Shown: positions 8,242 to 17,695 of the stretch, piece after piece
Position numbering within the stretch: position 1 is the stretch's first letter
Layout: every line of letters begins with the position of its first letter
Source of the DNA: JABFRZ01 sp964631945
GTDB lineage: Bacteria > Planctomycetota > UBA1135 > GCA-002686595
Assembly: GCA_964631945.1 (NCBI GenBank)
Contig: CAZWAY010000002.1
Location: 1-64,000, forward strand
Length of the DNA stretch: 64,000 nt
Direction: 5' to 3'
Position numbers and translations under genes: made by a program
Notes under the pieces: generated by a model
What the model saw: only the letters and a program-made list of their open reading frames with translations
The model's database searches: none
Told to the model about the DNA's origin: nothing

Positions 8242-11200
8242 CTACTTCCCGTATTGCAGGACGACGGCGGTTCCGACGGTGCTGACGACGTCCAGCGAGC
8301 CGTCCAGGTCGACGTCGCCGAGCACGAAGGGCGTCGCCTGGCCTCCGCGCGCCGCCGAGCCGAGGAAACCCAGGCGCCGATGCGCGGTCCAGGGGAACGC
8401 GAAGAGGCCGGCAAAGCCGTTGCCCGCGGGGGGACGGACCGACTGGCCGAGGATGTCGAGGTCGCCGTCACCCTCGAGGTCCCCGGTCCCGAGAGCGACC
8501 ACGTCGGTCAGGGGGAGCAGGAGATCGGCTGAGGCGGAGAAGCCGCCCGCGCCCTGGAAGAAGACCGCGAGCGCGCCCTCGAGGCCGAAGATCAGGTCGG
8601 GCAGGCCGTCGCGGTCCAGATCGTCCACCGTCAGGGTGCGCAGGCTGAATCCGACGGGATCGGCGATCGTGTAGCGAGGGTCGCTCGCGATGAGCTGACC
8701 CTCGACGCCGAGGAACACCTGCAGGACGAGGCCCGTCCCGCTCAGGAGCAGGTCCGCTCGTCCGTCCGCGTTCACGTCGGCGAGCTGCGCCCTGAAGACG
8801 TCTTGGCCCGCGATGGGGATCACGAGGTCGGGGGACTCCGGGAACGCTCCGCCGGGCTGGCCGAGATGGATCGACACGGCCATCGTGGTCGTCACGTTCA
8901 GGAAGGCGAGGTCGAAGCGCCCGTCGCCGTCGAAGTCCTCGATCCCGACGAGACTGGCGTCCGCGTCGGAGAGGCGCGGTCCCGGCTCGAAGCTCGGCGC
9001 ACCGGTGCTGCCCCGGCCATATTGCACGCGGTATCCGCTCGCGATCCTGGTGACGAGGTCGAGGCGGCCGTCTCCGTCCAGGTCCGCGGAGAGGGGCGAT
9101 AGTGGACTCTCGAGCTCCGACGGGATCGAGACGCTCGGCTGGGCCTCGAACAGCCGCGGGCTCTCCTGTCGCCGGATGCGCAGGAGTGCATCCCCTGGAG
9201 AAGAACTGGGCTGCGAGTGTTCCAGGAGATCGATCAGGCCGTCGCCGTCGAAGTCTCCCGATCCGACGAGCCTGCACACGCTGACGAAGGGGACGCACGG
9301 CGTGGCCAGGAGGGCATCGGGCGTCTCGAAGTCGAGCCCGCCGCCGCCAGCCTGCCAGACCCGGACGTTGCCCGGGGTCCCGAGCGTGACGATCTCGAGG
9401 GAGCCGTCCGCTCCCACGTCGTCGACGATCACGCGCGAGTAGTAGCGCGCGTCGTCGAGCAGCAGATGGTGCTCGAACGCGCCGTCACGCTGCAGGTAGA
9501 TCCGCAGGCCGCCGATCGGGCCGAAGATGAAGCCCAGCTGCGCGACCACGATGTCGCGCTCGCCGTTGCCGTCGAGGTCGCGGATCGCGACTTCCCGTCC
9601 GAACTGGATCGGGATCACCACGTCGGGCGCGTGGGGTTCCGGCGGCAGCTCGCCCGCGCCCAGGTAGAACAGCGAGACGGCCCCGAGGCCGCCTCCGCCG
9701 AAGAGGTCGAGCGCGCCGTTCGAGACGCACACGAGATCGCTGGTCCCGTCGCCGTTCATGTCCTCGAGCAGGAGCTGCGTGTTCACCTTGTCGACGGCGT
9801 CGAAGACGTGCGTCCTGACCGCCGGGTAGCTGCCGTCCGGCCGGCGCTCGAAGAGCCAGGCCGCGCCCGTGTCGGCGCGACCACCGACGATGTCCACGTC
9901 GCCATCGCCGTCGACGTCGCCCGCGACGACGTCGCTGGGCTCGGCCGTGAAGAAACGCAGGCGATCGGGGGCCAGCACGAAGGCGCCGCCCGCGCCACGG
10001 ACGAACGTGCGGATGTCGTTCGTCCCGGTCGACGCGACCAGGACGTCGGTCTGGCCGTCGAGGTCCAGGTCGGCCAGGGCCAGCCGGCGGGGGCTGCCGT
10101 CGAGCTCCAGGAACAGGCTCGGCTCGTCCGGCAGGCCGAGGGGGCCCTGCAGGAAGACCGCGACGGAGTGGATGCCGCCGCAGGCCACGAGCACGTCCTC
10201 CCGGCCGTCCTGGTCGAGGTCGCCGCAGGCGATGTCCTGCGGGAACGCGCCGCTCGGCAGGGGCAGGATCCGATCGGGGGTGGCCGGGAACGTCCCCTGC
10301 GCCTGGTGGAACAGGACGATCGCGTGCATGCGCGAGGACGACGCCACCAGGTCCGCGAGTCCGTCGCCGTCGAGATCCGCGAGCGCGAGGGCCGTCTCGT
10401 CGGTGCTCCCCACCACGAAGGGCGTCGCGAGCTCGCGCGGCTCGCTCTCGGCGTCGAAGCCGAACACGCTGGCGTGCTTGCTGACGATGCTCTCGTCGAG
10501 CGTGCCGACGTCGCGGTCCAGTGGGATCGCGCGGATCACGACGTCGGCATCGGTCTCGAAGTCCGCGGGCAGGTCCCACAGCAGCAGATTGAGCACGCCC
10601 TCCGGGCTGGACCGCGCGGCGCCGAGCGTTCCCGCCAGGCGCCAGGGCGATCCCGGCGGAATCGGCGCGACGAGCGGCGGCTCCACCGTGGCGACCTGGC
10701 GCGCGCTCTCGTAGGGCGCCGGGTCGGGGCCCTCCACGATCGTGCGGCGCACGCCCACCCCGCCGCCGGCCGCGAGCTCGTCCGTCTCGGGTAGCGCGAG
10801 GAGGCGCAGGTCGCGCGCGCCGAAGGCCAGCGAGGTCGCTCCGGCGGGGAGCTCGTCGGCGACGGTGAACGGCTCGTAGGCGCGCAGGCCGCCGAGATGG
10901 ACGCCGCGCAGCTCGAGGAGCGCGTCGCTCGGGTCCGCGTCCGTCAGCGCGTAGAGCTGACGCCGTTTCTCGTCGAGCACCAGGGCCGTCGGACGCGGCA
11001 GCCCGGGATCCTCGGCGCGCAGCGGCCGCAGGACGCGCGCGACCAGGTCCACCACGCTCACGCGGCCCGGCACGCCGCCCTGGACGGAATCGTGTTCAGC
11101 CAGGAAGGCGCGCTCGGGGTGGTCCGGATCGAGCGCGATACCCCAGGGCTCGTCCAGCCCGTCGAGGACGGGCGTGATGCGCCCCTCGGGACCTGCGAAG

Positions 11201-12840
11201 CGCCCTTCGAGCAGCGCGCGGTCCGCGCTCGCGAGCCACAGCCCGCTCGCGCGCGCGGCCAGTCCGCGCAGCGGGCCCGCCAGTCCGTGCTCGGAGGCGC
11301 GCAGCGAATCGCGCAGCGTGCCGTCCTCGGCGATCCAGCGCACCTCGAAGTCGGTGCCGTGCTCGAGGCCGACCAGCCAGCCATCGCCCGGGTCCGCCGC
11401 CAGGACGCGCGGTCGGCCCACACCGCTCGCCACGACCCGCTGCGGCGCGCCGCTCTCGAGCTCGAGCGCGAGCAGACGCCAGCGGCCGGGCGTGGGCTCG
11501 TCCAGGACCCACGCGCCGAGCTCGTCCTCCGTGGGCAGCGCGGCCACCGGGCGCCGCACGGCGTGCTCGGTCCACGCCGCGCCGAGCGGACGCGGGACGA
11601 GCGCGCGCGGGAACTCGAGCACCCGGCCCGGGAGCCCGCGCGCCAGCGCATGGATCTCCTGGCGCCCGAGCTCAGGCAGGCGCACGTGTCGAAGCGGGTC
11701 GAGCCCTTCCGGCAGGCGCGCGACGCGTCCGCGGTGCACGAGCGCTCGTTCGCTGACGATCTGCAGCTCGCGGCGGCGCAGCGGATCGGCCAGGACGGCC
11801 CGCAGGGCCTCGGGTTCGAGCTCGAGCGCCGGAAACTCGGTGCCCGCGAGCTTCCACTGCAGCACGACGTCGAGCGGGTCGGACTCCGCGTCCGTCACCA
11901 CGAAAGGCAGGCTGAGGCCCTCGCGTTCGTCCTCGCTGACCACGAGCGAGGCGTCGAGCAGGCGCAGGCTGGGCCGCGCGTTGTTGTCGACGTGGAAGGC
12001 GTCGGTCGCGAGGAATTCCGACCTCTCGAGCCCGTCGTCGGCCGCGATCCGCAGGCGGACCAGGGCGTCCGCGCCGGGCAGATCGGCGCTGCTGTCCCAC
12101 ACGAAGCTGGCGAGCTGCCCGTCGGCGTCGCTCGGCACGCCCGCCAGCGCGACGGCCGGCGTCGGCGTGCCCGGCGCCAGACCGGCGGGTCGGGCCGGGG
12201 ACCAGGCTCCGCCCGGACCCTCGAACTGGATCACGAGGTCGAGCGGATCCGCGCCCGCATCGCGCACGAGGATCGGGATCACGAGGGGACCGCCGACCTC
12301 GACGGTGGGCCCCGGCACGGTCGCCGTCAGGATCTCGGGCGCGTCGTTGCCGACGTCGATGAGCGCGGCGTTGCCGAGCGAGACGAGCTCGTCCGCGCCG
12401 TTCACCGTGACGACGACGGTGAGACCCGGCGTGAAGGCCGTGCCGCCGAGCTGGGTCGCGAAGTCCCAGGCGACGGTCGTGATCTCGCCGAGCGGGCTGG
12501 TGCCGATCGGCCCGAGGGGCGGGCCGACCAAGAGGAGGTCGAGTCCCTGCGCGAGCGGCGCGCCCGGCGCCAGGTAGCGCAGGCGCACGCGCGCCGGGTC
12601 GGACTCGCGGTCGAACAGCGTGAAGCGCAGCAGCGCCGGTGAGGTGCGCGACTCGATCGCGACCAGCGACCCGACCGTGGTCGGGGCGTTGCCGGTGCCC
12701 GAATCGCTGGACGAGCCGCCGACGATCGCGGCCGTCCCGGCTCCGCAGCTCGCGAGCAGCGCGGCCAGGCCCGGGCCGAGTACACACCTCGCGCGCACGC
12801 GGCGGCATCCCGTCGCGGCTCGTTGTCCCGTCTGCTTCAT
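8242..12840 (-). CDS. giant FG-GAP/VCBS-repeat lipoprotein
   Basis: 1532 residues from the ATG at 12840, preceded on the coding strand by GAGGAG at 8-nt spacing; the open frame continues upstream but without protein-like sequence. A basic start is followed by a lipobox LLASC (Cys32), so it is probably a lipoprotein. About residues 50-340 hold cadherin-like beta-sandwich units (LRFTLFDRESDPARVRL, DAGADPLDLVIQFEG, DAESDPLDVVLQWK). The middle resembles a propeller of PQQ/NHL type. The C-terminal half has many Ca2+-binding FG-GAP units such as DVDGDGDVDIV, DLDGDGRLDLV and DFDGDGRFDLAF. Such proteins are integrin-alpha-like surface or matrix proteins; the ligand is unknown. The gene converges on the PurA-like operon. 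Confidence 0.88.
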   Translation of the reverse strand: MKQTGQRAATGCRRVRARCVLGPGLAALLASCGAGTAAIVGGSSSDSGTGNAPTTVGSLVAIESRTSPALLRFTLFDRESDPARVRLRYLAPGAPLAQGLDLLLVGPPLGPIGTSPLGEITTVAWDFATQLGGTAFTPGLTVVVTVNGADELVSLGNAALIDVGNDAPEILTATVPGPTVEVGGPLVIPILVRDAGADPLDLVIQFEGPGGAWSPARPAGLAPGTPTPAVALAGVPSDADGQLASFVWDSSADLPGADALVRLRIAADDGLERSEFLATDAFHVDNNARPSLRLLDASLVVSEDEREGLSLPFVVTDAESDPLDVVLQWKLAGTEFPALELEPEALRAVLADPLRRRELQIVSERALVHRGRVARLPEGLDPLRHVRLPELGRQEIHALARGLPGRVLEFPRALVPRPLGAAWTEHAVRRPVAALPTEDELGAWVLDEPTPGRWRLLALELESGAPQRVVASGVGRPRVLAADPGDGWLVGLEHGTDFEVRWIAEDGTLRDSLRASEHGLAGPLRGLAARASGLWLASADRALLEGRFAGPEGRITPVLDGLDEPWGIALDPDHPERAFLAEHDSVQGGVPGRVSVVDLVARVLRPLRAEDPGLPRPTALVLDEKRRQLYALTDADPSDALLELRGVHLGGLRAYEPFTVADELPAGATSLAFGARDLRLLALPETDELAAGGGVGVRRTIVEGPDPAPYESARQVATVEPPLVAPIPPGSPWRLAGTLGAARSSPEGVLNLLLWDLPADFETDADVVIRAIPLDRDVGTLDESIVSKHASVFGFDAESEPRELATPFVVGSTDETALALADLDGDGLADLVASSSRMHAIVLFHQAQGTFPATPDRILPLPSGAFPQDIACGDLDQDGREDVLVACGGIHSVAVFLQGPLGLPDEPSLFLELDGSPRRLALADLDLDGQTDVLVASTGTNDIRTFVRGAGGAFVLAPDRLRFFTAEPSDVVAGDVDGDGDVDIVGGRADTGAAWLFERRPDGSYPAVRTHVFDAVDKVNTQLLLEDMNGDGTSDLVCVSNGALDLFGGGGLGAVSLFYLGAGELPPEPHAPDVVIPIQFGREVAIRDLDGNGERDIVVAQLGFIFGPIGGLRIYLQRDGAFEHHLLLDDARYYSRVIVDDVGADGSLEIVTLGTPGNVRVWQAGGGGLDFETPDALLATPCVPFVSVCRLVGSGDFDGDGLIDLLEHSQPSSSPGDALLRIRRQESPRLFEAQPSVSIPSELESPLSPLSADLDGDGRLDLVTRIASGYRVQYGRGSTGAPSFEPGPRLSDADASLVGIEDFDGDGRFDLAFLNVTTTMAVSIHLGQPGGAFPESPDLVIPIAGQDVFRAQLADVNADGRADLLLSGTGLVLQVFLGVEGQLIASDPRYTIADPVGFSLRTLTVDDLDRDGLPDLIFGLEGALAVFFQGAGGFSASADLLLPLTDVVALGTGDLEGDGDLDILGQSVRPPAGNGFAGLFAFPWTAHRRLGFLGSAARGGQATPFVLGDVDLDGSLDVVSTVGTAVVLQYGK

Positions 12841-13147
12841 CGCTTTTCTCCTCGATGCAAGCCTTCGCCCCGGGCTCCATCCGTGCTCCGGTCCATGACC
12901 CACGCCCTTCCACCGATTCCAGCAGCCGAACTGCAGGCTCGGGCCCCGCTGCCCAGCACGATTCCCCCTGGTCATGCTCCCCTCCGTTGCCGGCGATCCT
13001 AGCACGGGTCTCGAGCACGGGGCCGGCCTGCACGGGTCCTGGCCCACGGCCATAGGGCTCGGCCGCGAGCACGCTTCACGGCGAGCCACGGGCCACACTG
13101 GACGTGGACCTGACCGTACGCATGGGGTCCGGGGACGTGGGGCCTCG
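12841..13147. other. intergenic region upstream of the FG-GAP lipoprotein
   Basis: About 300 bp without a credible gene. It must hold the promoter of the minus-strand lipoprotein gene; a TAGGAT (minus strand, 13001-12996) could be a -10 element, but no matching -35 is seen. The 3' border is the degenerate CHAT-gene fragment. Confidence 0.4.
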
Positions 13148-13313
13148 AGCTCGACGATCGCGGTCGGGCCGCGGCCGTCGATCAGCGCGGGGTCGTCGGC
13201 CGTCAGCTCGAGGGGTGGACCTCGTCGAACGGTGAGGGGGTGGGCGAGAGCGGGATCGGCGCGGAGCCCTGTGCGAGGAGCAGCGGAACGTGGAACGCGA
13301 GCGCGAGCATCAC
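13148..13313 (-). pseudogene. N-terminal remnant of a CHAT-protease gene copy
   Basis: On the minus strand, from a GTG/ATG at 13313-13308, the frame reads ALAFHVPLLLAQG, then LSPTPSPFDEVH. This matches the signal peptide and mature start of the intact CHAT gene (LVLLVPLLVARL, LSPAPSPFDEVH). A 1-nt deletion near 13216 then produces a stop at 13203. In the shifted frame homology continues (LTADDP, LI-GRGPTAIVELE) to about 13148 and ends. The remnant GTG overlaps the stop of the intact gene as GTGA, just as the intact gene overlaps the fragment before it. It is the leftover of a downstream tandem copy. Confidence 0.8.
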
Positions 13314-16300
13314 TCCGGATCCCCCGTCAGCACCCATGCCGCCCAGTCCCGCACCGGCGCGCCCTCGTCGCGCAGGACCTGCTTCGCCTCCCACAGCGCC
13401 CGGGCCTTCGGCGCGCGCTCCTCCCACAGCTTCGTGTAGAAGAGCTCCATCAGCCGCCGCGTCGCCGCGTCGTCGACCTTCCAGAGGCTCGTGATCGAGC
13501 TCCGCGCCCCCGCGGCGTACAGCGCCGCCTGCAGCGACTGGATCCCCTGGCCCGCGCGGCGGATGCCGACGTTCGTCTCGCAGGCCGAGAGCACCGCGAG
13601 GTCGCAGGCCGAGAGGTCGAGCGAGCACAGCTCCTCGGCGGTCAGGATCCCCGGCCGGCGGCCGAGGGAGTCCATCGGCCGGTTCGCGCCGGCCAGCGCC
13701 AGGCCGCAGAGCAGCATCGGCGCCATGCCGGTCACGCGTTGCTCGACGCTCATGGGGGTCCAGCCGCGTGAACCAGGCTCCTCGTCCAGGGTCGACTTCA
13801 TCCCTTCGTCCGCGAACCAGCCGTGCGTCGCGAGATGGAGGTAGCGCTTGCCGGGCGCTTGCTCGAAGAGCGCCGCCTTCGTCGCGTCCTTGCGCGTCAG
13901 GACCAACGGCTCGATCTCGAGCAGGTCCTCGGCCAGCGCCCCCGTCGTCTCCACCTCGAAGCGCGTCTGCAAGAGCTTCGAGAACTCGTCCGGCATCGCG
14001 CTGCGCGTGGCGCCTGCGGCGTGGGGCGCCTCGCTGGCCTCCGCGCCTACGTCGTAATCGACGCCTCCCAGCGCCAGCAGCCCCTTCCCTTCCTTCTCCT
14101 CGCGGCCCGGCGCGACCAGCTGCGCGCATGAGACCTCGTTCACGAGGGTCCAGCGATCCCCGACGCGGCCCTCCTCGAACGGCAGCGCGTCCAGCGGCAC
14201 CAGGTACACGAGATCGTCCGCGCACACGTGCAGCCGCTCCACGCCGTCATCGAGCACGGCCAGCACCGGATCGAGCAACCGCGCCCGAAGGGCCTCGCCC
14301 GCCGCCTCTTCTCGATCGCCTTCGTCTTCCTCCTCCGCGGCGAGCCCGCGTAACAGCGGCGCTCCGACGGCCGCACGCCAGGCGGTCACCCGATCCTCCA
14401 GCTCCGCCGCCTCGCCGAGGTCGATGCGCCGCAGCGTTCCGTCGGAGGCGAGCACGTGAGCGAGCAGGTGATCGCGGCCTACCACGATCGGCCCCCTCTC
14501 CTCCTCCTGCTCCCAGTGCGCGATCCGCCGGTAGGTGACCAGCGCCGCCCCCTCCTCGAGCGCTCGCGCCAGCGGGCCGATCTCGATAGCGCGTGTCACG
14601 ACGTCGTGAGCCGCCACCTTCAGGCTGGCCTCCCGCTCCAGACGGTCGCGTTCCTGCAGGAGGCGCGTCAGCTCGGCCGACAGGACCGAGGGATCACGCT
14701 CCGACGAGCGCGACGCCAGGTCGCCCAGCGCGGCGCGGACTTGTCCTGCTTCCTCGAGCACGGCGCGGACCTCCGGATCCTCCGTCGCGCGCAGCGCGCG
14801 CGCCGACTCGCCGACCACCATCCGCATCGTCTCCTGGAGCTCGAAGGCGGGACCCTGCAGGTCCGGGTCGGCACCTCGGGTCAAGAAAAGAGCTCCCGCG
14901 AGGTGATTGGCCTCGCCCCCGACGGCCTCCCTCGCCTGGCGCGGCGCCAGGGCGAGCGAGCCCAGCACGAGCGCGCGCATCCCGGCGATCTGTGGCCCGA
15001 CGAGCGCGCGGGCGCCGGGGAGGTCCCCCATGCTCGCCATCGTGACGGCCAGGTTCTGCCGGGCGCAGAGGAGGTCGGGATGGTCGGCGGGGAGGGTGCG
15101 ATCGCGAGCCTGGAGCACCGCTTCCTCGAGCGCGCGGGCGCCGGCGAGGTCGCCCATCTCCCCCATGGTCTCGGCCAGGTTCAGGCGGACGAGAAGGAGG
15201 TCGGGGTGACCTTCGGGGAGTGACCGCTCGAAGCCCTCGAGCACCGCTTGCTCGAGCGTGCGGGCGCGGGGAAGGTCGCCCATCGACTGCATCGTGTTGG
15301 CCAGGTTCAGCCGGGCGCCCAGAAGATCGCGATGGTCCTCGGGGAGCGTCCGCTCGTAGACCTCGAGCACCGCTTCCTCGAGCGCGCGGGCGCCGGTGAG
15401 GTCGCCCTGCTGCTGCATCGTGCCGGCCAGGTTCAGACGGGCGCTCAGGAGGTCAGGGTGGTCCTCGGGGAGCGTCCGTTCGTAGGCCTCGAGCACCGCT
15501 TCCTCGAGCACGCGGGCGCCGGCGAGGTCGCCCATCGCCTTCATCGTGCTGGCCAGAATCCCCTGGGCGCTCAGGATGTCAGGCTGGTCCTCCGGGAGCG
15601 TGCGCTGGTAGGCCTCGAGCACCGCTTCCCCGAGCGCGCGGGCGCTGGGGAGGTCGCCCATCTCCCTCATCGTGATGGCCAGGTTCAGGCGGACGATGAG
15701 GAGGTTGGGGTGACCTTCGGGAAGTGTCCGCTCGTAGGCCTCGAGCACCGCTTCCTCGAGCGCACGGGCACCGGCGAGATCGCCCATGGCCGCCAGCGCC
15801 TCGGCCAGGTTCTGCCGGGTGGCGAGGAGATCGGGGTGGTCCTCGGGTAGCGATCGCTCGCGCGCCTCGAGCACCGCCTCGAAGAGCGCGCGGGCGCCAA
15901 CGAGATCGCCCTGCTCGAACAGGGTGGCGGCCAGGTTCTGCCGGGTGGCGAGGAGATCGGGGTGGTCCTCGGGTAGCGTCCGCTCGCAGGCCGCGAGGAC
16001 GGCTTCCTCGAGCGCGCGGGCGCCGGCGAGGTCGCCCTGCTTCTTCAGGAGGATGGCCAGCATGCGTCGGGCGGCGATGAGGGCGGCGTGGTCGGGGGGG
16101 AGAGTGCGCTCGCATTGATCCCGCATGACCCCCCGCGCCGTTCGTGCCGTGTCCAGGTCGTAGAGCTCCTCTGCGAGGGATCCGAGCCGCGAGCACGCTC
16201 GGGCCACCGCGTCACTCCGCTCGCCTCCCGGTGTGGAGAGGAGCTCCGTCAAGAGCTGCTCGATCCGGCTTCGGGCGCCGTCCGGATCGCCTTCCCGTCG

Positions 16301-16780
16301 TAGCCTCTCCACCTCGGCCAGTCCTTCCGTCGTGGCGCGGGCCGCCTCCAGCGTGGCCTCGGTCTCGGGAGCCGCGACGACGTGGAGCTCGAGCGGGCCG
16401 AGCGCGCCGGCGCTCGCGGAGGCGATGAGGACGGCGAGGTGGGCGCCCTTCTCCACAGCGAGGCGGACGTAGGGCACGCTCGTGCCGCCCGAGTCGTCGT
16501 CCTCGGCGAGGAGGCTGCCGTCGTCGGTGTCCTCGACGCGCAGGAAGAGATCCAGCTCCGAGCGCGTCCAGAGGTGCAGCGTGCCCGAGAAGCCGATCTC
16601 GAGCTCCACGATCGCCGTCGGGCCTCGGCCCTCGATCAGCGGCGGGTCGTCGGCGGTCAGCTCGAGGGCGTGGACCTCGTCGAAGGGCGAGGGAGCGGGC
16701 GACAGCGCGATCGCTGGGGAGTCCTGTGTCGCGAGTCGCGCGACCAGCAGCGGAACGAGGAGCACGAGTGACCGTGTCAC
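13310..16780 (-). CDS. exported TPR-CHAT caspase-like peptidase
   Basis: 1156 residues from the GTG at 16780, with a purine-rich GAGGGGGGA before it. Residues 1-20 are a signal peptide (SLVLLVPLLVARLA). A beta-sandwich follows (about 25-130; FSGTLHLWTRSELDLFLRV), like PPC domains of exported peptidases. Ten 42-residue kinesin-light-chain-type TPRs come next (pattern GDLAGARALEEAVLEAYERT, then LPEDHPDLL). The C-terminal third is a CHAT domain with catalytic His in LHLATHGWF and Cys in LAVLSACETNVG, plus GIQSLQAAL and SLWKVDDAAT. CHAT proteases cleave protein partners recognised by TPRs. A signal peptide is unusual for this architecture and suggests a periplasmic or surface role. Confidence 0.9.
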   Translation of the reverse strand: MTRSLVLLVPLLVARLATQDSPAIALSPAPSPFDEVHALELTADDPPLIEGRGPTAIVELEIGFSGTLHLWTRSELDLFLRVEDTDDGSLLAEDDDSGGTSVPYVRLAVEKGAHLAVLIASASAGALGPLELHVVAAPETEATLEAARATTEGLAEVERLRREGDPDGARSRIEQLLTELLSTPGGERSDAVARACSRLGSLAEELYDLDTARTARGVMRDQCERTLPPDHAALIAARRMLAILLKKQGDLAGARALEEAVLAACERTLPEDHPDLLATRQNLAATLFEQGDLVGARALFEAVLEARERSLPEDHPDLLATRQNLAEALAAMGDLAGARALEEAVLEAYERTLPEGHPNLLIVRLNLAITMREMGDLPSARALGEAVLEAYQRTLPEDQPDILSAQGILASTMKAMGDLAGARVLEEAVLEAYERTLPEDHPDLLSARLNLAGTMQQQGDLTGARALEEAVLEVYERTLPEDHRDLLGARLNLANTMQSMGDLPRARTLEQAVLEGFERSLPEGHPDLLLVRLNLAETMGEMGDLAGARALEEAVLQARDRTLPADHPDLLCARQNLAVTMASMGDLPGARALVGPQIAGMRALVLGSLALAPRQAREAVGGEANHLAGALFLTRGADPDLQGPAFELQETMRMVVGESARALRATEDPEVRAVLEEAGQVRAALGDLASRSSERDPSVLSAELTRLLQERDRLEREASLKVAAHDVVTRAIEIGPLARALEEGAALVTYRRIAHWEQEEERGPIVVGRDHLLAHVLASDGTLRRIDLGEAAELEDRVTAWRAAVGAPLLRGLAAEEEDEGDREEAAGEALRARLLDPVLAVLDDGVERLHVCADDLVYLVPLDALPFEEGRVGDRWTLVNEVSCAQLVAPGREEKEGKGLLALGGVDYDVGAEASEAPHAAGATRSAMPDEFSKLLQTRFEVETTGALAEDLLEIEPLVLTRKDATKAALFEQAPGKRYLHLATHGWFADEGMKSTLDEEPGSRGWTPMSVEQRVTGMAPMLLCGLALAGANRPMDSLGRRPGILTAEELCSLDLSACDLAVLSACETNVGIRRAGQGIQSLQAALYAAGARSSITSLWKVDDAATRRLMELFYTKLWEERAPKARALWEAKQVLRDEGAPVRDWAAWVLTGDPE
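14990..16250 (-). repeat. tandem 126-bp repeats encoding ten TPRs
   Basis: Ten in-phase 42-codon units inside the CHAT gene share long stretches at DNA level (for example the block encoding GDLAGARALEEAVLEA). The near-identity of several units suggests recent expansion by unequal recombination. Confidence 0.8.
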
Positions 16781-17000
16781 CGCGGATCCCCCCTCGACAC
16801 CCACCCCGCCCAGTCCCGCACCGGCGCGCCCTCCGCGCACAGGCTCCTTCTCGCCTCCCACGGCGCCCGGGCCTTCGGCGCGTGCTCCTCCCACAGCTTC
16901 GTGTTGAAGAGCTCCATCATCCGCCGCGTCGCCGCGTCGTCGACCTCGCACGCCAAGACCGAGCGAATCGCGCCCGCCACCTGCAGCGACCGGATCCGTG
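16777..17000 (-). pseudogene. C-terminal remnant of a CHAT-protease gene copy
   Basis: The minus-strand frame ending at 16777 reads VDDAATRRMMELFNTKLWEE, then APKARAPWEA, EGAPVRDWAGWV and GDPR. This is a near match to the end of the intact CHAT protein (VDDAATRRLMELFYTKLWEE, EGAPVRDWAAWV, GDPE). Homology starts around IRSLQVAGA near 17000; the catalytic His and Cys regions, TPRs and start are gone. The stop codon overlaps the GTG of the intact gene (GTGA). It is the tail of a lost upstream tandem copy and might still serve as a translational lead-in. Confidence 0.8.
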
Positions 17001-17224
17001 GTACGCCCCGGAACACATGGATCGTGAGCCTCCCTCCTCGGGAGACGAAGGACCAGGGTAAGAGCCAGGCGAGAATCGGGCGAACCAATCCAGGCGGCTC
17101 GCCCGGAATGGACCCTGACCGCTGCGAGGAGCGAGACCCGCTGCGGAACGCGCGTTCCCGGCCCTCCGGGCCCACCGCCGGCCGAACCAGGCCGGGGAGC
17201 GACGCGCCCCCCGGCCCGTGGCGT

Positions 17225-17695
17225 CTACTTGCAGAGCTCCTGGACCTTGCTCAGGAGCTGGCCCGGCACGCGCGCGCCGCCGGGGCCGACCGATTCGGAC
17301 CACAGGACCTTGCCGTCCTTGCCGATCAGCACGGTCGCGCGGTCGGTGATGCCCTTGTCCTCGAGCATCAGGCCGTAGGACTTGGCCACCGCGCCCTTGG
17401 GATGGAAGTCGGCCAAGAGCGGGAACTGGATGCCGCCGAAGGTCTCGGCCCAGGCCTTGTGGCAGTACTTGCTATCGACGGAGACACCCAGGACCTGGGT
17501 GTTGGCCTGTTCGAACTTCGCGAGCAGCGAGTTCAGGCCGGGGATCTCGATGCTTCATGTGGGCGTGAAGTCGAGCGGGTAGAACACCAACAGGACGTTC
17601 TTCTTCCCCGCGAAGCTGGCCGAGCTCACCTTCGAATCGAGGTGGCTGTCGAGCTGGAAGGCGGGGGCCTTCGCTCCGGGTTGGATCATGGTCAT
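17225..17695 (-). CDS. selenocysteine-containing peroxiredoxin (UGA at the peroxidatic position)
   Basis: 156 codons with one in-frame TGA at 17557-17555. Upstream the frame reads LLVFYPLDFTPT, then TGA, then SIEIPGLNSLLAKFEQ; it continues without interruption through VLGVSVDSKYCHKAWAE and TDRATVLIGKDGKV to a normal stop. The TGA sits exactly at the peroxidatic residue of the peroxiredoxin PxxxTxxC motif (position 47), and the catalytic Arg (TDRAT) is kept. Selenoperoxiredoxins with Sec here are known in bacteria. Cys78 and the penultimate Cys155 could resolve the selenenic acid. Two starts are possible (17695 or 17689) and no clear Shine-Dalgarno is seen. A conventional reading would split it into two false genes. 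The alternative is a nonsense mutation of TGC/TGT. Confidence 0.82.
17523..17554 (-). promoter_or_regulatory. candidate bacterial SECIS hairpin
   Basis: Directly after the UGA the coding strand has AGCATCGAG (17554-17546), a 14-nt loop (17545-17532) and CTCGCTGCT (17531-17523). They pair in eight of nine positions with one T-C mismatch. Position right behind the UGA fits the SelB-binding hairpins of bacterial selenoprotein genes. Confidence 0.6.

Noticed and set aside
17003..17224. Region between the CHAT fragment and the peroxiredoxin searched for a tRNA or small gene
   Set aside because: No cloverleaf, no coding-like frame and no hairpin with U-tract seen.
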